Shown here: positions 38,501-46,017 of the stretch, in pieces
Layout: every line of letters starts with the position of its first letter
Numbering within the stretch: the stretch's first letter is position 1
DNA from: Gallionellales bacterium GWA2_60_142
GTDB lineage: Bacteria; Pseudomonadota; Gammaproteobacteria; Burkholderiales; Gallionellaceae
DNA length: 46,017 bases
Direction: 5' to 3'
NCBI GenBank assembly: GCA_001801085.1
Contig: MGWR01000068.1
Span: 1-46,017, forward strand
Program-made: the position numbers and the translations under genes
The notes under the pieces: generated by a model
Database searches by the model: none
What the model was told of the DNA's origin: nothing
What the model saw: only the letters and a program-made list of their open reading frames with translations

Positions 38501-38853
38501 CCGTTACCGGTCATGATCAGGTTGCCGTTGTTGCCAGAGCCGTCGTATATCCCGTTGATTGTCACGCTACCAGAAACGGTCAAATCATTGCCATTGTCGT
38601 CCAGTGTCGCACCGATATCGATCTGCAAATTGGTGGCAAAGCGATTACCGTCCAGCGTGACCGTATACGGACTGACAATGATCACGGAGTCGCCCGTACT
38701 GGGGCGCGTAGTTCCTCCTGTACAACTCCATGTAGAGGTCGTATTCCAGTTGCCCGATTGAACACTGGTGCAGGTCGCCGCCGCAGCCTCGCCAGCCATG
38801 AACACAAACAAAAGCGCACACAGCGCCGCAGCACGAATTGTCATTTGAGTCAT
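35500..38853 (-). CDS. mshQ: MSHA-type tip/adhesin-like protein MshQ (DUF6701)
   Basis: Large secreted protein, 1117 residues from ATG 38853, which has AAAGGAGGGG just upstream; the frame opens further out at 38934 without support. Signal peptide MTQMTIRAAALCALLFVFMAGEAAAA. The N-terminal region (about 27-310) is a repetitive beta-helix-like fold, opening SGNWNTTSTWSCTGG and rich in Asn/Thr/Gly. A middle beta domain follows (about 310-480), then the MshQ core HHIQIDHDGGGLTCSAETVTIKAC and the DUF6701-type C-terminus (about 570-1117) ending NNEFIYLRENY. In Vibrio MSHA loci mshQ is the distal gene; here it lies before mshI. Function is inferred as a pilus-associated surface protein. Confidence 0.85.
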   Translation of the reverse strand: MTQMTIRAAALCALLFVFMAGEAAAATCTSVQSGNWNTTSTWSCTGGTTRPSTGDSVIIVSPYTVTLDGNRFATNLQIDIGATLDDNGNDLTVSGSVTINGIYDGSGNNGNLIMTGNGQTLSGMGTIIDIGRIQIDANTTIPAGSNLNLTLQSEIRVGDQNPATLTIDGIITGTAQTNGNRLIRVDNNNTSNVVINGTVNAPNSFVEVQAGGTVTNNGTVTLQYLDGNGDATSTWTQGVNSSLIFSQSAQGWVGTFNASATGNTVTYNSPATPLTPSGNTYYNLAGTAVTCPHGFTVTGSDPCPAGGPVSVTLSPGTCASDGSNGSTLAWSQPTRAISNNASYATRSLNDGQVSQYLRCSSYGFAIPAGATITGITVNVERRAGTANRLQDAAMRLVKDVAGTATIQATDRSTATFYPTTETTEAHGGATDLWGGTWTPDDINLGNFGAALASQKPGTAGGATTASVDHMPITVTYTVGVAGPHHIQIDHDGGGLTCSAETVTIKACADNLSPCTLYTGGVNVTLTPGGQTFAIDATGINSAASVQQSTTGSATLSAVSVPAATDATPTTCVNTSDPTSLTPCAITFSDSGFIVTVPNHTSCSSATATIEAVQTAPGTGRCVPAYQNVTQPVNLSFAYTNPASGTQSINVLSGSNLATITTAATTHTLTFNNVGAATLVLSYADAGKLTLTANGTAPTGATMTMAPGSGIFIAAPASFAFSGIPAAPLVAGQAFNVSVTAMNACATPAATLNFNGTVTLSSSNPLPALGNATAINQAAAAFTNGVSNNSLTWDEVGTIDLKASLSVYLGWDMSTAPVTGTQTNVGRFQPGYFDTTVTPGCATFTYAGSIAPAKAGQPFTVTVKAKRFGGDATDATNTANYAGAANAYLTTLSNAGVATGLASNTIPAANFANGVGSANVTYAVAIPETAPLTLSMRATNADPTPVSSSGHAEGTADIRSGRAKLGNAHGSELLSLPVPFRVQHWSGNGWVTNNADTCSGDVTLGAGNAVSVALSALPVTCVQDSASPGLSGAGCAVAGPVGLRFNEGATPGTGFSGDFNLWLQAPGAGNVGAVTVTGSVPTWLQFAWGGGVVSNPTARATFGVYKGNNEFIYLRENY

Positions 38854-38908
38854 TTTTGCCCCTCCTTTACCACGCCATCGGTTTGATCGCCGATAGCAGT
38901 GAAGCACG

Positions 38909-40132
38909 CTAATTCCCAACCGAAATCCTCGCAAATTTGCGCTTGCCCACCTGCGCCACGACCACCCGGCCGACTTCCACTATAGCCGCCTTGTCGTTGA
39001 CGCGTTCGCCGTCGAGTTTGACCGCGCCCTGCTGGATCATACGCATCGCTTCGGAGGTGCTGTCCACCAGCCCGGCTTGCTTCAGCAAATGCGGCACGGT
39101 GATGCGACCATCCTGTGCCGCGACGTTGATCTCGGGCATGTCGTCCGGCAGCACGCCTTTTTGGAAGCGCGCTTCGAATTCGGTCAGCGCGTCTTCCGCC
39201 GCTTTGCGGGAATGGAAGCGCGCGACGATTTCCTGCGCAAACAGCACCTTGATGTCGCGCGGGTTGCGTCCGCCTTCGATGTCTTCGCGCCATTTCGCAA
39301 TCGTTGCGATCGACTCGAACGACAACAGTTCCAGATAGCGCCACATCAGCGTGTCGGAGATCGACATCAGCTTGCCGAACATGTCCGACGGCGCGTCGGT
39401 GATGCCGATGTAGTTGCCCAGCGATTTGGACATCTTGTTGACGCCGTCCAGGCCTTCCAGCAGCGGCATGGTGAGCACGCACTGCTGCGGCTGGCCATGA
39501 TGGCGCTGCAGTTCGCGGCCCATCAGCAGGTTGAACTTCTGGTCGGTGCCCCCCAGTTCGATGTCGGCCTTCAACGCGACGGAGTCGTAGCCCTGCACCA
39601 GCGGGTAGACGAACTCGTGAATCGCGATGGGCTGGTTGCCCTTGTAGCGCTTGGAGAAATCGTCGCGCTCCAGCATCTGCGCGACGGTGTGAGTCGCAGC
39701 GAGACGAATCAGGTCGACCGCGCTGAACTTGTCCATCCAGGTCGAGTTGAACACGATCTCGGTCTTTTCCGGATCGAGCACCTTGAATACCTGATCGCGG
39801 TAGGACTGGGCGTTCTCCAGCACCTGTTCGCGCGACAGCGGCGGGCGGGTGGCGTTCTTGCCGGTCGGGTCGCCTATCATGCCGGTGAAGTCGCCGATCA
39901 GGAACAGCGCGTGGTGGCCAAGGTCCTGCAATTGGCGCATCTTGTTCAGCAGCACGGTGTGGCCGAGATGCAGATCGGGCGCGGTGGGGTCGAAACCGGC
40001 CTTGACGCGCAGCGGGCGGCCCAATGCAAGTTTCTGTTTCAGTTCGTGTTCGAGCAGCAGTTCGTGCGCGCCGCGCTTGATCGTCGCCAGCGCATCGGCC
40101 AGGGAAGGGTCCAGTTGTGTGGTTTCAGTCAT
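38909..40132 (-). CDS. tyrS: tyrosyl-tRNA synthetase (TyrS2/TyrZ-like type)
   Basis: Class I synthetase charging tRNA-Tyr. Signature HLGH in [12 protein letters not shown] and KMSKS in [26 protein letters not shown] and [12 protein letters not shown] complete the active site. The C-terminal S4 RNA-binding domain is seen ([24 protein letters not shown]). 407 residues. It is followed 55 bases later by mshQ on the same strand, so mshQ may partly be read from the tyrS promoter. Confidence 0.97.
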   Translation of the reverse strand: MTETTQLDPSLADALATIKRGAHELLLEHELKQKLALGRPLRVKAGFDPTAPDLHLGHTVLLNKMRQLQDLGHHALFLIGDFTGMIGDPTGKNATRPPLSREQVLENAQSYRDQVFKVLDPEKTEIVFNSTWMDKFSAVDLIRLAATHTVAQMLERDDFSKRYKGNQPIAIHEFVYPLVQGYDSVALKADIELGGTDQKFNLLMGRELQRHHGQPQQCVLTMPLLEGLDGVNKMSKSLGNYIGITDAPSDMFGKLMSISDTLMWRYLELLSFESIATIAKWREDIEGGRNPRDIKVLFAQEIVARFHSRKAAEDALTEFEARFQKGVLPDDMPEINVAAQDGRITVPHLLKQAGLVDSTSEAMRMIQQGAVKLDGERVNDKAAIVEVGRVVVAQVGKRKFARISVGN

Positions 40133-40330
40133 GATTCTTGTAGTTCCAGTTTGAACGGACGCCGTCCGTTCCGATTTTCATGCCGTTCGTCGGCCGGCGC
40201 CTGCCGCCCGATTTTTCCCACCCCCTCCAGTCGGTTCGGTTTTGAGGGCAGGCCGGTTTCTGTTAAAGTGCGCCCCAGTCAAAAAAACAATACGTTAATA
40301 AGAAAAAAGCAGCGACTTCAGGAGGCGCGA
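40133..40330. promoter_or_regulatory. divergent intergenic region between tyrS and the M23 peptidase gene
   Basis: 198 bases that must hold promoters for both divergent genes. The ribosome site AGGAGG lies at its plus-strand end, 8 bases before ATG 40331. No clear operator is seen. Confidence 0.4.
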
Positions 40331-41662
40331 ATGTTACCCCAAAACCAGCTCGTCCAAGAACGCAATACGCCAAATAATCAGGCTCCGGCAGGCAAATCGA
40401 AGCTGCGCTGGTTCGTCGCGATGTCGACCATGCCGTTGCTGGGCGTCGTGACAGCCTTCGGTCTGGTGCCGGAAAGCCAATTGGGACTGGACACCGGCAA
40501 GGTCGCACTCGAAGAAATCGCACTGCCCAAGGTCGCACCCACCGCATTCACCGAAAACCACTTCTGGCGCAACGAAAAAATGCAGCGCGGCGACACTGTC
40601 GCCGAACTGCTGCGCCGCCTGAACGTGTCGGACAGCCAGGCCAGCGAATACCTGCGCACCGCCGCCGAAGCCGAGTCGTTCCGCAAACTGCCGGTCGGCC
40701 GCGAGGTGCAAGCCGAAACCGACGCGACCGGCAAACTGGTCGCACTGCGCTATCTGGGCGACAAGAACGCACAGGTGGTGATCGAGACTCAAGGCGAAGG
40801 TTACACAACCAAGGCTCAGGAAGCGCAACTGGAGAAACGCCTGTTCGTGCGCACCGGCGAAATCAAGACCAGCCTGTATGCGGCAACCGATGCCGCCGGC
40901 GTGCCCGATGGCGCGGCCAACCAGTTGACCGAGATCTTCAGCGGCGACATCGACTTCCACCACGACCTGCACCGTGGCGACAAATTCACCGTGATCTACG
41001 AGATGACCTACAGCAACGGCGAACTGGTCAGCACCGGTCGCATCCAGGCTGCCGAATTCGTCAATCAGGGCACTTCGTACCGCGCGATCTACTTCCAGGG
41101 CGAAGGCCAGTCCAAGGGCGACTACTACACGCAAGAAGGCAAGAGCGTACGCAAGGCTTTCCTGCGTTCGCCGATCGCCTTTTCGCGCATCAGCTCCGGC
41201 TTCAGCGGCTCGCGTTTCCATCCGGTCCTGAACAAATGGCGTGCCCATAAGGGCGTGGACTTCGCCGCGCCAATCGGCACGCCGGTCAAGGTCACTTCGG
41301 ACGGTGTCGTCACCTCGTTCGGCAGGCAGAACGGTTACGGCAACGTCATCATGATCAACCACCAGGGACGCTACACCACGGTGTACGGACACCTGTCGCG
41401 CTTTGCCAAGGGGCTGAAACGCGGCCAGCGCGTGGCGCAGGGCAGCGTGATCGGCTACGTCGGAATGACCGGAATGACCAGCGGCCCGCACCTGCACTAC
41501 GAATTCAAGGTCGATGGCACGCAACGCGACCCGTTGCGCGTCGCATTGCCAAACGCCCAACCCATCAAGGCTGCCGACCGTGAAGCTTTCCTGGCTCAAG
41601 CGGACAATTTCGTGGCCCGTATCAACCAGTTGCGCAACACCAATCTCGCCAAACTCGACTGA
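40331..41662 (+). CDS. M23 family peptidoglycan endopeptidase (MepM-like)
   Basis: Zinc endopeptidase acting on peptidoglycan cross-links. 443 residues from ATG 40331, set by AGGAGG just upstream; an open frame extends far upstream through tyrS antisense and is not coding. One N-terminal membrane segment (FVAMSTMPLLGVVTAFGLV), a LysM/OapA-like region (QRGDTVAELLRRLNVS), then the peptidase domain with SGFSGSRFHPVLNKWRAHKG, HxxxD in HKGVDFAAP, and HLHYEF. All zinc ligands expected for LytM are present. anmK begins 8 bases after it; both belong to wall turnover and recycling. Confidence 0.93.
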   Translation: MLPQNQLVQERNTPNNQAPAGKSKLRWFVAMSTMPLLGVVTAFGLVPESQLGLDTGKVALEEIALPKVAPTAFTENHFWRNEKMQRGDTVAELLRRLNVSDSQASEYLRTAAEAESFRKLPVGREVQAETDATGKLVALRYLGDKNAQVVIETQGEGYTTKAQEAQLEKRLFVRTGEIKTSLYAATDAAGVPDGAANQLTEIFSGDIDFHHDLHRGDKFTVIYEMTYSNGELVSTGRIQAAEFVNQGTSYRAIYFQGEGQSKGDYYTQEGKSVRKAFLRSPIAFSRISSGFSGSRFHPVLNKWRAHKGVDFAAPIGTPVKVTSDGVVTSFGRQNGYGNVIMINHQGRYTTVYGHLSRFAKGLKRGQRVAQGSVIGYVGMTGMTSGPHLHYEFKVDGTQRDPLRVALPNAQPIKAADREAFLAQADNFVARINQLRNTNLAKLD

Positions 41663-41669
41663 TCCAACC

Positions 41670-42767
41670 GTGCACCAGCCTGAGCTCTATATCGGGCTGA
41701 TGTCCGGCACCAGTCTGGACGGCGTCGATGCCGTCCTCGCCGACTTGAGCGATTCCAGCCCCCGACTGATCTCCAAACACTACCTCCCGTTCGATGCCGA
41801 ACTGAAGAACGAGCTGCTGGCGCTGCATCACCCAGACCACAACGAATTGCATCGCAGCCAACTGGCCGCCAACCGGCTGGCGCGACTGTATGCGCAAAGC
41901 GTCGCGGAATTGCTGGCGCAGCAGGGCATAGCCGCATCGCAGATCGAAGCCATCGGCTGTCATGGACAGACCATACGTCACTGCCCCGAGCACGGCTACA
42001 CACTACAGATCGGCAATTCGTCGCTGCTGGCGGAGCTGAGCGGCATCCGCGTAGTGAGCGATTTCCGCAGCCGCGACATCGCCGCCGGGGGACAAGGCGC
42101 GCCGCTGGTTCCCGCTTTTCACGACAAAGTGTTGCGCGCCCCATCCCGCCACCGCGTAGTGGTCAACATCGGCGGCATTAGCAACCTGACCGACCTGCCG
42201 CCGAATGCAGCCACATCCGGCTTCGATTGCGGCCCCGGTGGCCTGCTGATGGATGCCTGGTGCATGCGCCATCTCGGCCAACCCTACGATGCCGACGGCG
42301 CGTGGGCCACCTCCGGAAAAGTGCTGCCGGCGCTATTGGAACGGATGCTGGACGAACCGTTCTTCGCGCTGCCGCCACCGAAGAGCAGCGGGCGCGACCT
42401 GTTCAACATGGCATGGCTGGAGCAAAAGCTGGCGGGCGACGAGGCTGCGGCGGATGTGCAGGCGACCCTGCTGGAACTGACCTGCCAAGGCATCGCGCGC
42501 GCGATCCGGGAATACTGCACCGGCGCACAGGATATCTATCTGTGCGGCGGCGGCGCACACAACAGCGCCCTGCGCGCCCGCCTCGCCACACTGTTGCCGA
42601 AATGCGCTATCGATATAACCGACAGTCTGGGCGTCAGCGGCGACTTTCTGGAAGCCATCGCCTTCGCCTGGCTGGCACAGCAGGCATTACACGGCAAGCC
42701 CGCCAACCTGCCCGCCGTCACCGGCGCGCGCCATCCCTGCGTACTCGGCGCGATCTATCCGGCGTAA
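41670..42767 (+). CDS. anmK: anhydro-N-acetylmuramic acid kinase
   Basis: Cleaves and phosphorylates 1,6-anhydroMurNAc to MurNAc-6-P in peptidoglycan recycling. Start GTG 41670 gives VHQPELYIGLMSGTSLDGVDAVL, matching the family N-terminus; a longer frame back into the peptidase gene is not used. 365 residues. Further marks are VVNIGGISNLTDLP, GFDCGPGGLLMDAWC and IYLCGGGAHNSALRARL. The substrate is the product of enzymes such as MltF (2176-3561). Confidence 0.96.
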   Translation: MHQPELYIGLMSGTSLDGVDAVLADLSDSSPRLISKHYLPFDAELKNELLALHHPDHNELHRSQLAANRLARLYAQSVAELLAQQGIAASQIEAIGCHGQTIRHCPEHGYTLQIGNSSLLAELSGIRVVSDFRSRDIAAGGQGAPLVPAFHDKVLRAPSRHRVVVNIGGISNLTDLPPNAATSGFDCGPGGLLMDAWCMRHLGQPYDADGAWATSGKVLPALLERMLDEPFFALPPPKSSGRDLFNMAWLEQKLAGDEAAADVQATLLELTCQGIARAIREYCTGAQDIYLCGGGAHNSALRARLATLLPKCAIDITDSLGVSGDFLEAIAFAWLAQQALHGKPANLPAVTGARHPCVLGAIYPA

Positions 42768-42772
42768 AAAAA

Positions 42773-42796
42773 GCGGGGAGGCTTGCGCCTCCTCGC
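42773..42796 (-). terminator. terminator between convergent anmK and erpA
   Basis: GCGGGGAGGC and GCCTCCTCGC pair around TTGC with one mismatch. On the minus strand it is followed by a run of T, fitting termination of erpA; the plus-strand tail is weaker. Confidence 0.75.
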
Positions 42797-42819
42797 CTTT
42801 CGACTGCAAGCCGCTCGAA

Positions 42820-43170
42820 TCAGGCCGAGAACGACGAACCGCAACCGCAGGTGGTCGTGGCGTTCGGATTCTTGATGACGAACTGCGAACCTTCCAGCCC
42901 CTCGGTGTAGTCGATCTCCGCGCCGACCAGATACTGGAAGCTCATCGGATCGATCAGCAACTGCACGCCGTTTTTGCTCATCACGGTGTCGTCATCGTTG
43001 GCCACTTCGTCGAAAGTGAAGCCGTACTGGAAGCCGGAACAACCGCCGCCGCTAACGAACACACGCAGCTTGAGGTCGGCATTACCCTCTTCCTCGATCA
43101 GTTGCTTCACCTTGTTGGCCGCGCTGTCGGTAAAGATCAGCGGATCTTGCATTTCAGTTGCTGCATTCAT
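42820..43170 (-). CDS. erpA: iron-sulfur cluster insertion protein ErpA
   Basis: A-type carrier that passes [4Fe-4S] clusters to client enzymes. 116 residues with the three invariant cysteines C44 ([10 protein letters not shown]), C108 and C110 (TTCGCGSSF). Ends one residue from the last motif as usual. Last gene of the argC-DUF6776-bactofilin-erpA run. BioB, a biotin-pathway Fe-S enzyme, is among plausible clients. Confidence 0.96.
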   Translation of the reverse strand: MNAATEMQDPLIFTDSAANKVKQLIEEEGNADLKLRVFVSGGGCSGFQYGFTFDEVANDDDTVMSKNGVQLLIDPMSFQYLVGAEIDYTEGLEGSQFVIKNPNATTTCGCGSSFSA

Positions 43171-43190
43171 ATTGCTCTCCTAAAAATCAG

Positions 43191-43601
43191 TTATTCCCCG
43201 GCGCTCACCTTGAGCGCCACGACCTTTTCCTGGGCGACAGGAGTGTCGACATGTATCAACCGCCCCTCGACGATGGCGCCCAGATGTATCTCCAGCGTTT
43301 TGTAATGCACATCACCAGCGACCTTCGCTTTGCTCTGAAGTTCCAGGTATTCGCTTGCAGTCACCGGGCCGCTGATCGTGCCGTTCACCACCAAGTGCGT
43401 CACCCGCACCTCGCCGGTGATCCTGGCCCGCTGGCTCAGCACCAGCGTTGCGGGCTTGTCTTGCACCGCGATGACATTGCCGACCACCTGCCCGTCGATA
43501 CGCATGCCACCGCTGAAACTCAAATCACCGTCGATGCTGGTTCCCTCGCCGATCAAGGTATCGATACGGCTCGATGGCTTACTGTTTTTTTTGCTGAACA
43601 T
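43191..43601 (-). CDS. bactofilin family polymer-forming protein
   Basis: Cytoskeletal beta-helix protein that forms filaments without nucleotide. 136 residues with the core TLIGEGTSIDGDLSFSGGMRIDGQVVGNV and repeated short beta units (GEVRVTHLVVNGTISGPV; LQSKAKVAGDVHYKTLEIHLGA). The N-terminal tail MFSKKNSKPSS is of the membrane-binding kind. Ribosome site GGGGGAGAAAG before ATG 43601. In other bacteria bactofilins position wall enzymes; an M23 peptidase gene lies 1.5 kb away. Confidence 0.93.
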   Translation of the reverse strand: MFSKKNSKPSSRIDTLIGEGTSIDGDLSFSGGMRIDGQVVGNVIAVQDKPATLVLSQRARITGEVRVTHLVVNGTISGPVTASEYLELQSKAKVAGDVHYKTLEIHLGAIVEGRLIHVDTPVAQEKVVALKVSAGE

Positions 43602-43640
43602 CGCTTTCTCCCCCTGAACGGTCTCAAGCCCCGATTGGCA

Positions 43641-44378
43641 TCAGGATAAATTTACGCTCTGACGCAGCTTCGGTTCGCGCACGCCCTGTTCGAATATACG
43701 CACCTGGACGCTTTCTACTTCCACCCCGGGCGGCAACTGCAAACTCTTTTCCACGCGCAGATAATACTTGAAAGCGAGCTGAAATTGGGCATTCCCGGAC
43801 GCATCCTGGGGGAATAGGAGGGTGGTGCGTTGACCGCCCTCCACTACCGTGGCAACCAGTTGATAACTGCCGGAAAACTCCTTGGCCCGCTGACCGCCCT
43901 GCACCAGTAGCATGCGCAAGCGATATTCTCCGGGTAAACTGTCGCGCACAAGCTTCAGCCGGTGCACAGCCAGTTCGCCTTCCTTGCCGCGCACGGCGGT
44001 CAGATTCTGGAAGAACGCCAAATCTTCCTGCAGCGACAAATTCTCATCGGACAGCGCCTTCAATTGCTTGGCGGTTTCCTGATTACTGGACTGCTCGATC
44101 TGCAACAGCCTCTCGAATTGCACCGAGCGGCTCTTCAGACTCTCGTTCTCGGCGCTCAATACCTCGACCCGCTCGCGCAACTGCACCAATTCCTGTTCGG
44201 CCTCGCTGCGATGAAACCCCGCCAGTTCAAGACCGCTGCCGTATGCCCACCAAGCCAACCCCAGAGCGCCGATCAAGAACGGGGCCAGCATGCTCCAGCG
44301 CAGATACCAAGGCATGTGCAGTCGCACCGACAGCCGCGGAGCGGCGATGCCGAATCTGCGTTTAACGCGCCGCCACAT
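43641..44378 (-). CDS. conserved membrane-anchored coiled-coil protein, DUF6776-like
   Basis: Function unknown. 245 residues: a basic N-terminal tail, one membrane helix (MLAPFLIGALGLAWWAYGSG, about 30-50), a coiled coil of about 70 residues (ELVQLRERVEVLSAENESLKSR onward) and a C-terminal beta-rich domain (YRLRMLLVQGGQRAKEFSGSYQLV; AFKYYLRVEKSLQLPPG). It begins right after argC and precedes the bactofilin gene. The topology suggests a periplasmic domain held by a coiled coil, and its neighbour suggests a link with bactofilin; both are inference. Confidence 0.75.
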   Translation of the reverse strand: MWRRVKRRFGIAAPRLSVRLHMPWYLRWSMLAPFLIGALGLAWWAYGSGLELAGFHRSEAEQELVQLRERVEVLSAENESLKSRSVQFERLLQIEQSSNQETAKQLKALSDENLSLQEDLAFFQNLTAVRGKEGELAVHRLKLVRDSLPGEYRLRMLLVQGGQRAKEFSGSYQLVATVVEGGQRTTLLFPQDASGNAQFQLAFKYYLRVEKSLQLPPGVEVESVQVRIFEQGVREPKLRQSVNLS

Positions 44379-44379
44379 C

Positions 44380-45408
44380 CTATGGCAACAAAGGAACGTT
44401 ATTGAGCGCGGTATTTTCCGGCAATCCGAACATGATGTTCATGTTCTGCACCGCTTGCCCCGCCGCGCCCTTGACCAGATTGTCGATCACCGACAGCACC
44501 ACCACGGTGTCGCCGCCCTGCGGTCTGTGCACCGCGATGCGGCAACGGTTCGCACCGCGCACCGAGCGCGTCTCGGGATGGCTGCCGGCCGGCATCACAT
44601 CGACGAACGGTTCGTTCGCATAGCGCTGTTCGAACAACTCTTGCAGATTAACGTCGCGCGTCAACCTGCCGTACAGCGTCGCGTGGATGCCTCGTATCAT
44701 CGGCGTCAGGTGCGGCACGAAGGTCAGCCCGACCGAACTATCCTTCACGCGCGCCAGCCCCTGTTTGATTTCTGGCAGGTGGCGATGCCCCGCCACACCG
44801 TAAGCCTTGAAGTTATCGGAGGCCTCAGAGAACAGCGCAGGAATCTCGGCCTTGCGACCAGCGCCGGAAACGCCCGACTTGGCATCCGCGATCAGGCTAC
44901 CGGTTTCGATCACACCGGCTTCCAGCAAGGGGATGAAGCCCAGTTGCACCGCAGTCGGGTAGCAACCGGGATTGGCGACCAGCCGCGCCTTTTCGATCTG
45001 CGCGCGATTCATCTCGGGCAAGCCGTATACCGCCTCGGCGACCAGGTCCGGGCAGGCATGCGTCATGCCGTACCACTTTTCCCATTCGGCAATATTCTTG
45101 ATGCGAAAGTCTGCGGCGAGATCGATCACCTTCACGCCGGCATCGAGCAAGGCGCGCGTCTGTTGCATCGCGATGCCGTTCGGCGTGGCGAAGAACACCA
45201 GATCGCACTGCTCCAGCTTAGCCTCATCCGGATGGGTGAACGGCAGGTCGACATAGCCGCGCAGGCTGGGAAACATCTGGCTGACCAGCGTGCCGGCGTC
45301 GGCACGCGAAGTGATCACTTGCAGCGCCACCTGCGGATGCGCCGCCAACAGGCGCAGCAACTCCACGCCGGTGTAGCCTGTACCGCCAACTATGCCAACC
45401 TTAATCAT
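44380..45408 (-). CDS. argC: N-acetyl-gamma-glutamyl-phosphate reductase
   Basis: Third step of arginine synthesis, NADPH-dependent. ATG 45408, with GGGAG 7 bases upstream, gives [21 protein letters not shown], the NADP-binding start. The catalytic Cys is in [15 protein letters not shown], with the His region in AGHRHLPEI. 342 residues, type 1. The start is about 40 bases downstream of a palindromic repeat. Confidence 0.96.
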   Translation of the reverse strand: MIKVGIVGGTGYTGVELLRLLAAHPQVALQVITSRADAGTLVSQMFPSLRGYVDLPFTHPDEAKLEQCDLVFFATPNGIAMQQTRALLDAGVKVIDLAADFRIKNIAEWEKWYGMTHACPDLVAEAVYGLPEMNRAQIEKARLVANPGCYPTAVQLGFIPLLEAGVIETGSLIADAKSGVSGAGRKAEIPALFSEASDNFKAYGVAGHRHLPEIKQGLARVKDSSVGLTFVPHLTPMIRGIHATLYGRLTRDVNLQELFEQRYANEPFVDVMPAGSHPETRSVRGANRCRIAVHRPQGGDTVVVLSVIDNLVKGAAGQAVQNMNIMFGLPENTALNNVPLLP

Positions 45409-45444
45409 CTTGATCTCCCTCAACCGGACAAGCCCGAAGCAAAT

Positions 45445-45489
45445 GTAGGTCGGGCTATGCCCGACATGGTGGGCATAGCCCGACCCTAC
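45445..45489. repeat. GTAGG...CCTAC palindromic repeat upstream of argC
   Basis: 45-base near-perfect palindrome: GTAGGTCGGGCTATGCCC and GGGCATAGCCCGACCCTAC around GACATGGT. The first 24 bases match the copy at 28401. It lies in the argC leader or promoter region. Confidence 0.92.
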
Positions 45490-45528
45490 GGATACTAAAA
45501 ATGCCCGGCATCATACAACAACACCAAA

Positions 45529-45555
45529 GCAAAAGCCGCCCGGAGGCGGCTTTGC
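45529..45555 (-). terminator. Rho-independent terminator after rpsI
   Basis: GCCGCC/GGCGGC stem extended by GCAAA/TTTGC around a 4-base loop, followed on the minus strand by a T-rich stretch. It lies 19 bases past the rpsI stop. Confidence 0.75.
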
Positions 45556-45573
45556 ATTGATACAACCCAGCGA

Positions 45574-45966
45574 TTAACGCTTGGAGAACTGCTTACGACG
45601 GCGGGCCTTGCGCAGACCGACCTTCTTACGTTCAACTTCACGAGCATCGCGAGTCACCAGACCTGCTGCCTTCAGCGCCGGCTTGAACTCGGCGTTGTAG
45701 TCGATCAGTGCACGGGTGATGCCGTGACGAACCGCACCAGCTTGGCCGGCTTCGCCGCCACCGGTAACGTTCACCATGATGTCGAACTTGCCCAGCGTCT
45801 CGGTCAGCGTCAGCGGCTGGCGCACGATCATGCGGCCGGTTTCGCGGGAGAAGAACACGTCAACCGGCTTGTCGTTAACGACGATGTCGCCCTTGCCCGG
45901 CTTGATAAACACACGTGCCACCGCGCTCTTGCGACGACCGGTTCCGTAGTTGTAATTTGCGCTCAT
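45574..45966 (-). CDS. rpsI: 30S ribosomal protein S9
   Basis: 130 residues with the S9 features [41 protein letters not shown] and the basic C-terminal tail ending RRRKQFSKR that reaches the ribosomal P site. It follows rplM by 2 bases, the usual rplM-rpsI operon. Confidence 0.98.
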   Translation of the reverse strand: MSANYNYGTGRRKSAVARVFIKPGKGDIVVNDKPVDVFFSRETGRMIVRQPLTLTETLGKFDIMVNVTGGGEAGQAGAVRHGITRALIDYNAEFKPALKAAGLVTRDAREVERKKVGLRKARRRKQFSKR

Positions 45967-45968
45967 GA

Positions 45969-46017
45969 TTAAGCCTTCAACAGATTAACGGGTTTCGGCT
46001 GCTGCGCGACATGCGGA
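45969..46017 (-). CDS. rplM: 50S ribosomal protein L13, C-terminal end only
   Basis: The last 15 codons plus stop are in the window, reading [15 protein letters not shown]; HxAQQPK is the usual end of L13 in betaproteobacteria. The rest lies beyond the right edge. Confidence 0.85.
   Translation of the reverse strand, partial: PHVAQQPKPVNLLKA

Noticed and set aside
39077..40330. Upstream extension of the M23 peptidase frame (to 861 codons)
   Set aside because: It runs antisense through tyrS; the proper start at 40331 has AGGAGG just before it and begins the conserved protein.

Overview
The window looks like chromosomal DNA of a betaproteobacterium, probably order Nitrosomonadales; a Gallionellaceae-like iron oxidiser is my best guess, from overall protein character only. 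Nearly all genes lie on the minus strand. The left end is the body of a cbb3 oxidase subunit I gene (ccoN), and the right end is the last codons of rplM.

Layout: 1-1365 ccoN (partial). 1366-2175 intergenic, with tRNA-Ser(CGA), its terminator, and a duplicate of the tRNA 3' end plus terminator. 2176-3561 mltF (plus). 3558-9329 a minus-strand run lolA, rarA, NodU/CmcH-type carbamoyltransferase, serS, K+ channel. 9603-10412 a secreted Lys/Asp-rich 'ICH' protein. 10541-14131 five pilin-like genes (pilE, fimT, pilV, pilW, pilX). 14241-17093 a membrane protein fused to a spermidine-synthase-like domain and TPRs. 17125-19404 ftsK. 19388-22783 a LuxR-type two-component pair, a SCO copper chaperone and a SafE/UreH-like membrane protein. 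22780-27532 the complete biotin operon bioBFHCD. 27622-28404 comF (plus). 28497-35096 MSHA-type pilus genes mshI, PilN-like mshI2, mshJ, mshK, mshL, mshM, mshN. 35337-35509 an array of hairpins. 35500-38853 mshQ. 38909-40132 tyrS. Plus-strand 40331-42767 an M23 peptidase and anmK. Minus-strand 42820-45966 erpA, bactofilin, a DUF6776-like protein, argC, rpsI, then the rplM end.

How it works together: two blocks of type IV pilus genes are present (minor pilins, and the MSHA secretin/ATPase/inner-membrane platform with MshQ). Neither contains an extension ATPase, platform GspF-like protein or PilY1, so the machine must be completed from elsewhere. The bio genes overlap one another and continue by overlapping start/stop codons into SafE-SCO-sensor kinase-regulator-FtsK, so these may be read together.

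The least explained features are: (a) three tandem hairpins after mshQ whose sequences differ but whose pairing is kept, with G-U pairs on the transcript strand; (b) a palindromic dispersed repeat family (26456, 28401, 45445), a related member of which is translated in frame inside bioH and another of which supplies the comF stop codon; (c) the duplicated tRNA-Ser 3' end; (d) the split of ftsK from lolA by a pilin and secreted-protein block, including a 10-G tract upstream of the secreted protein gene.
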